Origin: DATGMS01 sp040905145
Lineage (GTDB): Bacteria; Bacteroidota; Bacteroidia; Cytophagales; Cyclobacteriaceae
Assembly: GCA_040905145.1 (NCBI GenBank)
Contig: JBBDSC010000055.1
Location: forward strand, 1-9,872
Direction of reading: 5' to 3'
Length of the DNA: 9,872 nucleotides
Both the position numbers and the translations under genes were made by a program. Within the stretch, counting starts at the first letter, position 1. Each line of letters begins with the position of its first letter. Below are positions 6,192 through 9,872 of the stretch, in pieces. Below the pieces are notes generated by a model, which was given only the letters and a program-made list of their open reading frames with translations, ran no database searches and was not told the DNA's origin.

Positions 6192-7526
6192 ATGAAAGAA
6201 GAAAATTACACTGTTGTAGGAGGAAATGAACGGAAAAAACTGACAGATCCTTCTGACGCAGGGCAATTAGGAAAAAAACACGGATATAGATGGAGAATCT
6301 GTGCTTTATTATTTTTCGCCACTACTTTGAATTACATGGACCGCCATGTACTCAGTCTTCTGGCTCCTACTTTACAGAATGAAATCGGATGGAGTGAAAT
6401 AGAGTATGGGTATATCGTAGCCGCTTTTCAGGCAGCTTATGGTATAGGGGTAGTGCTGGTAGGTAAGCTGCTGGATCATAAAGGAGTAAGGATTCTTTAT
6501 GCATTGGCCGTGTCTGCATGGAGTTTGGCAGGAATGGCGCATGCTTTTGCCGGCAGCGTAGTCGGTTTTGCCGCATCCCGGTTTGCTTTAGGCTTGGGAG
6601 AAGCCGCTAATTTCCCTGCAGCCCTTAAGACAGTATCCGAATGGTTTCCGGCAAAAGAGAGAGCCCTAGTGGCCGGGATATTCAATGCAGGTTCCAATGT
6701 CGGTATAATAGCCGCTGCATTCATTGTGCCATGGATTGCCTTGCAGTATAGTTGGGAATGGGCATTCATCGGGGTAGGACTTTTGGGGTTTATTTGGGTG
6801 ATTTTTTGGCTTATGATTTACAGAAAGCCCGAACAACATGCTCAATTATCTGAAGAAGAGCTGCAATATATCCAGGCGGGCAATAAAAAGGAAGAGGCCC
6901 AAAGTGTGCCATGGAAAAACGTGTTTTTTAAAAAAGAAACGATCATAATTTGCATAGTTAGGTTTATTTCCGACCCTACATGGTGGTTTTTGCTTTTCTG
7001 GTTACCCAAATTCCTAAATGAGAAACATGGAATTACATTGGTAGACATAGGCCTGCCTATGATTACCATCTATGTGATTGCAGATATAGGTAGTGTTGCG
7101 GGAGGATGGCTATCTTCAAATTACATCAAAAGAAACAAAAGTATTGATTTTGCCAGAAAAACTACCATGTTAATCTGTGCAGTATGTGTGATTCCTATTG
7201 TTTTTGCCTCTCAGACGGATAATCTGTATGTCGCAGTGGGGCTAATCAGCCTGGCGGCTGCGGCTCACACCGGGTGGATGGCTAATGTTTACGCCATTAT
7301 ATCTGATGTATTCCCCCGGAATGCGATTGGTTCAGTAACTGGCATTTCGGTATTGTCGGCTGTAGGGGGAGGAATGGTATATGCCACAGTGGTGGGCTTT
7401 ATCCTGGAAACAACTGGCAGTTATTTCCTGATCTTTCTCCTATCCGGATTTGCTTATGTTCTGGCTTGGATTGTACTTAAAATTGGGATTCCTGATATTA
7501 AACCGGTCAAATTTTCAAACAAATAA
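6192..7526 (+). CDS. MFS transporter, ACS (anion:cation symporter) family, hexuronate-transporter-like
   Basis: 444 residues, the usual length for the family, with a hydrophilic N-terminal extension of about 30 residues and twelve probable membrane helices arranged 6+6 around a charged cytoplasmic loop near 205-245. Diagnostic stretches are WRICALLFFATTLNYMDRHVLS (first helix), SEIEYGYIVAAFQAAYGIG, the loop motif GKLLDHKGVR, and RFALGLGEAANFPAALKTVSEWFPAKERALVAGIFNAGSNVG, the signature of ExuT/GudP-like carriers. Such proteins take up hexuronates or related organic anions with protons across the inner membrane. In this cluster it would import the product of the periplasmic enzymes, which may therefore be acidic or keto-sugar-like; the substrate is inferred. 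It is followed after 20 bases by the PhyH-like gene, which suggests coupled expression. Confidence 0.88.
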   Translation: MKEENYTVVGGNERKKLTDPSDAGQLGKKHGYRWRICALLFFATTLNYMDRHVLSLLAPTLQNEIGWSEIEYGYIVAAFQAAYGIGVVLVGKLLDHKGVRILYALAVSAWSLAGMAHAFAGSVVGFAASRFALGLGEAANFPAALKTVSEWFPAKERALVAGIFNAGSNVGIIAAAFIVPWIALQYSWEWAFIGVGLLGFIWVIFWLMIYRKPEQHAQLSEEELQYIQAGNKKEEAQSVPWKNVFFKKETIIICIVRFISDPTWWFLLFWLPKFLNEKHGITLVDIGLPMITIYVIADIGSVAGGWLSSNYIKRNKSIDFARKTTMLICAVCVIPIVFASQTDNLYVAVGLISLAAAAHTGWMANVYAIISDVFPRNAIGSVTGISVLSAVGGGMVYATVVGFILETTGSYFLIFLLSGFAYVLAWIVLKIGIPDIKPVKFSNK

Positions 7527-7546
7527 CTTACATCTAATTGATAGCC

Positions 7547-8344
7547 ATGGATTACGAGAAACTCACTCTAAAAGATAAAAAGACCTTCGATGAGGAAGGG
7601 TATCTGTTAGTTCCTGCTTTTTTTGAAAAAGAAGAAGTAGATATGCTTTACGGTGTAGCCAAAGACGATGCTATAATCAGTAAAAACATGTATGACAGGG
7701 GGGACAAAGAAGGTTTAAGAACGAAACTTTCACTTTGGTATTCGCTGGACGATAGTGTCTACAGCTTGATAGCACGTTGCGAACGTATAGTATCGGGAGT
7801 GGAACTTCTTTTGGGTGGAGAACCGGCTCATTTTCACTCTAAACTCATGCAGAAAGAGCCTAAAGTAGGAGGAGCCTGGGAATGGCATCAGGATTATGGG
7901 TATTGGTACCGAGATGGGTTTCTACTTCCCAATATGCTAAGTGTATTGACTGCCCTGACTCCCGCTACAAAGGAAAACGGATGTTTACAGGTGATTAAAG
8001 GATCCCACAAGATGGGAAGAATAGAACATAGTTTTGCAGGGGAACAAGTGGGAGCTGACATGGAAAGAATTGAAGAAGCCAGAAAAAGGATGGAGCTCGT
8101 ACATGTAGAAATGAATCCGGGAGATACACTTTTTTTCCATAGTAACTTACTACACCGTTCAGACAGCAATCGTAGTGAATCCGCGCGCTGGTCTATGATA
8201 TCTGCCTATAACCTGATCTCCAACAAACCCTTCAAAGGAAATAATACTTCTTCTTATACATCTATTGAGAAAGTACCGGATAACTATATTTTAAAGGCGA
8301 AGGCCAAAGGGATGTCCGAGAAGGCAGATTTTAACCATAAATAA
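7547..8344 (+). CDS. Phytanoyl-CoA dioxygenase (PhyH) family Fe(II)/2-oxoglutarate oxygenase
   Basis: 265 residues from the ATG at 7547; a TTG three codons upstream is the only extension and is not preferred. There is no signal peptide, so it is cytoplasmic. The double-stranded beta-helix fold is marked by WEWHQDYGYW (His114, Asp116 of the HxD iron motif), LTPATKENGCLQVIKGSHK (the usual A-x-x-x-x-N-G-x-L-x-x-x-x-G-S-H segment), MNPGDTLFFHSNLLHRSDSN (His203, distal iron ligand) and ARWSMISAY (Arg214, 2-oxoglutarate carboxylate). The His203-to-Arg214 spacing of 11 equals that in human PHYH (His264, Arg275). All catalytic residues are present, so it should be active. Family members hydroxylate many small molecules, so the substrate may be a sugar-linked or organic-acid catabolite rather than a CoA ester. 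It sits 20 bases after the transporter and 32 before the SusC gene. Confidence 0.88.
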   Translation: MDYEKLTLKDKKTFDEEGYLLVPAFFEKEEVDMLYGVAKDDAIISKNMYDRGDKEGLRTKLSLWYSLDDSVYSLIARCERIVSGVELLLGGEPAHFHSKLMQKEPKVGGAWEWHQDYGYWYRDGFLLPNMLSVLTALTPATKENGCLQVIKGSHKMGRIEHSFAGEQVGADMERIEEARKRMELVHVEMNPGDTLFFHSNLLHRSDSNRSESARWSMISAYNLISNKPFKGNNTSSYTSIEKVPDNYILKAKAKGMSEKADFNHK

Positions 8345-8376
8345 AGAAATTATTTTATAATTAAACAGCAACAATT

Positions 8377-9872
8377 ATGAAAAACACATTTACCAGGTGT
8401 AAAACCCCAAATGTTTTACTTAGTACCCTTTTTCTTGTTTTATTGGCAGGAACCGTAATCGCACAGGAAAGGGTGGTTACCGGGACAGTAACCGAACAGG
8501 AAAGCGGAGAGTCTGTTCCGGGAGTCAATGTAATTGTCAAAGGAACCTCAAGTGGGGTGATTACTGATATTGAAGGAAATTATAGTATCAATGTTCCCCA
8601 AGAAGGGACGACGTTGGTATTTTCTTTTATTGGATACAAGACGCAGGAAATATCCGTAGGAAATAGAAATCAGGTGGATGTCCAATTGGAAACCGATTTA
8701 CAGGCTTTGGATGAAGTTGTTGTTGTTGGATATGGTACCCAGGAAAAGCGCCATCTTACCGGATCTGTGGGTTCAATCGACATGGATGAAACCCTGGCCA
8801 GCCGTCCTGTTGGGGACTTTGGACAGGCCATGTATGGAAAGGTTGCAGGCGTACGGGTGCTTAATGCAAGTGGCCGTCCAGGGGAATCCTCAAGAATACA
8901 AATCAGAGGGATTAATTCCCTCAGTGGAGGTACAGAACCGCTAATCGTTATTGACGGGATACCTCTCCCTTCCTTTGATTTAAATACAATTAATTCAACA
9001 GACATTAAATCGATTGAGATCCTGAAAGATGCCGCTTCTGCTGCTATCTATGGGTCCAGAGGAGCCAATGGTGTTGTCTTGGTCACTACTAAAAGTGGCC
9101 AGGCCGGGGAAGCCAAAATTACTGTTAACTATTCCTATTCCAGCCAGGAAATCATGCGCAAAGTCAACATGATGAACGGTCCACAATATGCGCAGGCTGC
9201 CATTGACGGGGCGCAAAACGGATGGATTGACAGCGGTGGCGATCCAAATGCGCCAAACACGATCGCAGCCCGCGGTGAATATAAATATACCTGGCCAGAG
9301 GCGCTGGAACAACCGGAAACATTATGGAACACGGACTTTCAAGATCTTGTAAATCGTGTAGCTCCAATGCATAAGGTAGATCTGAGCGTTTCCGGAGGAG
9401 ATCAGAAATCCACCTATTATCTTTCTGTAGGGGTTCATAATCAGAAAGGAATAATAAAGACGACAGATTTCCAGCGGTACACCATGAACATGAAGGCCCA
9501 GTCAAGTTTAGCAGATTGGTTGACAGTAGGTGGAATTTTAAATATTACTTATAACAACGAATCTGTATATGAAGGCTCTACGATTAATGCTGCCCGGGAA
9601 TTCCCACCAATCTATCCTGTGTATGGAGAAAATGGTAATTTGGGAGGCCCCAATTCGGTTCCTGGATTTGAAAATCATTACAACATTCTCATGCGTGCAG
9701 ATAATCAAGGCCATCCTTATTGGCATCTATATGGATTTGACGATCAACGTCACGAGCTAAATACCTTAAGCAACCTATATGCGGAGATTGCGATAGTTCC
9801 GGGATTGAAGTACAGAAGCTCATTCAATGCCACTTATAGTCGAGGTGATAGAATCCTTTATGAAAAAAATGA
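8377..9872 (+). CDS. SusC/RagA-family TonB-linked outer membrane receptor (5' part, cut by window end)
   Basis: The frame is open from ATG 8377 to the last base, giving 498 codons of a protein usually near 1,000 residues. Residues 1-29 are a signal peptide (LLAGTVIA-Q). Residues 33-105 are the carboxypeptidase-regulatory-like domain (VTGTVTEQESGESVPGVNVIVKG, GNYSINVP, LVFSFIGYKTQE). LDEVVVVGYGTQEKRHLTGSV (111-131) is the SusC signature. Then comes the plug domain: KVAGVRVLNASGRPGESSRIQIRGINS, PLIVIDGIPL, INSTDIKSIEILKDAASAAIYGSRGANGVVLVTTKSG, followed by the first barrel strands (KVDLSVSGGDQKSTYYLSVG). It would import a glycan or glycoside across the outer membrane with TonB energy and a SusD lipoprotein, expected just beyond the window. 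The 32-base gap from the PhyH gene has no terminator or promoter match, so it may be read through from upstream. Confidence 0.95.
   Translation, partial: MKNTFTRCKTPNVLLSTLFLVLLAGTVIAQERVVTGTVTEQESGESVPGVNVIVKGTSSGVITDIEGNYSINVPQEGTTLVFSFIGYKTQEISVGNRNQVDVQLETDLQALDEVVVVGYGTQEKRHLTGSVGSIDMDETLASRPVGDFGQAMYGKVAGVRVLNASGRPGESSRIQIRGINSLSGGTEPLIVIDGIPLPSFDLNTINSTDIKSIEILKDAASAAIYGSRGANGVVLVTTKSGQAGEAKITVNYSYSSQEIMRKVNMMNGPQYAQAAIDGAQNGWIDSGGDPNAPNTIAARGEYKYTWPEALEQPETLWNTDFQDLVNRVAPMHKVDLSVSGGDQKSTYYLSVGVHNQKGIIKTTDFQRYTMNMKAQSSLADWLTVGGILNITYNNESVYEGSTINAAREFPPIYPVYGENGNLGGPNSVPGFENHYNILMRADNQGHPYWHLYGFDDQRHELNTLSNLYAEIAIVPGLKYRSSFNATYSRGDRILYEKN

Noticed and set aside
8670..9760. Several 60-113-codon frames on both strands inside the SusC region
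   Set aside because: They overlap the long open SusC frame, which shows clear domain motifs throughout; the others are out-of-frame shadows.
1..9872. CRISPR array, tRNA/rRNA genes, insertion sequence or phage genes
   Set aside because: No regularly spaced repeats, cloverleaf or rRNA-like segments, and no transposase, integrase or phage protein motifs were seen.

Overview
The window looks like chromosomal DNA of a Bacteroidota bacterium, most likely in the Cytophagales/Cyclobacteriaceae area (the rank is inferred from gene content). The signs are a SusC/RagA-type TonB-dependent receptor, a DUF1080 lipoprotein, an exported xylose-isomerase-like TIM-barrel protein, a Tat-exported Gfo/Idh/MocA oxidoreductase, A/T-rich leaders without clear Shine-Dalgarno sites, a -7 box of the Bacteroidota TAnnTTTG type, and repeat-strewn intergenic DNA.

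Layout. Bases 2-61 hold the last 19 codons of an unidentified gene. Bases 62-327 are A/T-rich noncoding DNA with repeat-like and hairpin elements. At 328-1767 lies a stand-alone membrane protein with four predicted helices, a CxxCH cytochrome c domain and C-terminal leucine-rich repeats. Bases 1768-2081 lie between convergent genes and contain a purine-rich repeat and a long GC-rich imperfect palindrome. An AraC-family regulator (2082-2954, minus strand) is divergent from a plus-strand cluster that runs to the window edge: DUF1080 lipoprotein, Gfo/Idh/MocA oxidoreductase (broken), sugar phosphate isomerase/epimerase family protein, ACS-type MFS transporter, phytanoyl-CoA dioxygenase-like protein, and a SusC receptor cut by the window end.

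How the genes may work together (inference). The receptor would bring a glycoside or sugar-like ligand across the outer membrane. The Tat-exported oxidoreductase, the DUF1080 lipoprotein and the signal-peptide-bearing TIM-barrel protein form a periplasmic set that fits oxidation to a 3-keto sugar followed by cleavage or rearrangement without a classical glycoside hydrolase. The MFS carrier, closest in motifs to hexuronate/organic-anion symporters, would import the product, and the leaderless Fe(II)/2-oxoglutarate oxygenase would act in the cytoplasm. The AraC protein is the obvious local regulator.

The most notable observation is that the oxidoreductase gene is damaged. Its first ~312 codons and its last ~52 codons are both present, but they lie in different frames with a family-conserved middle piece missing. 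This is an internal deletion plus frameshift rather than a simple point frameshift. Either the first step of the pathway is lost or supplied elsewhere, or the assembly is wrong here.
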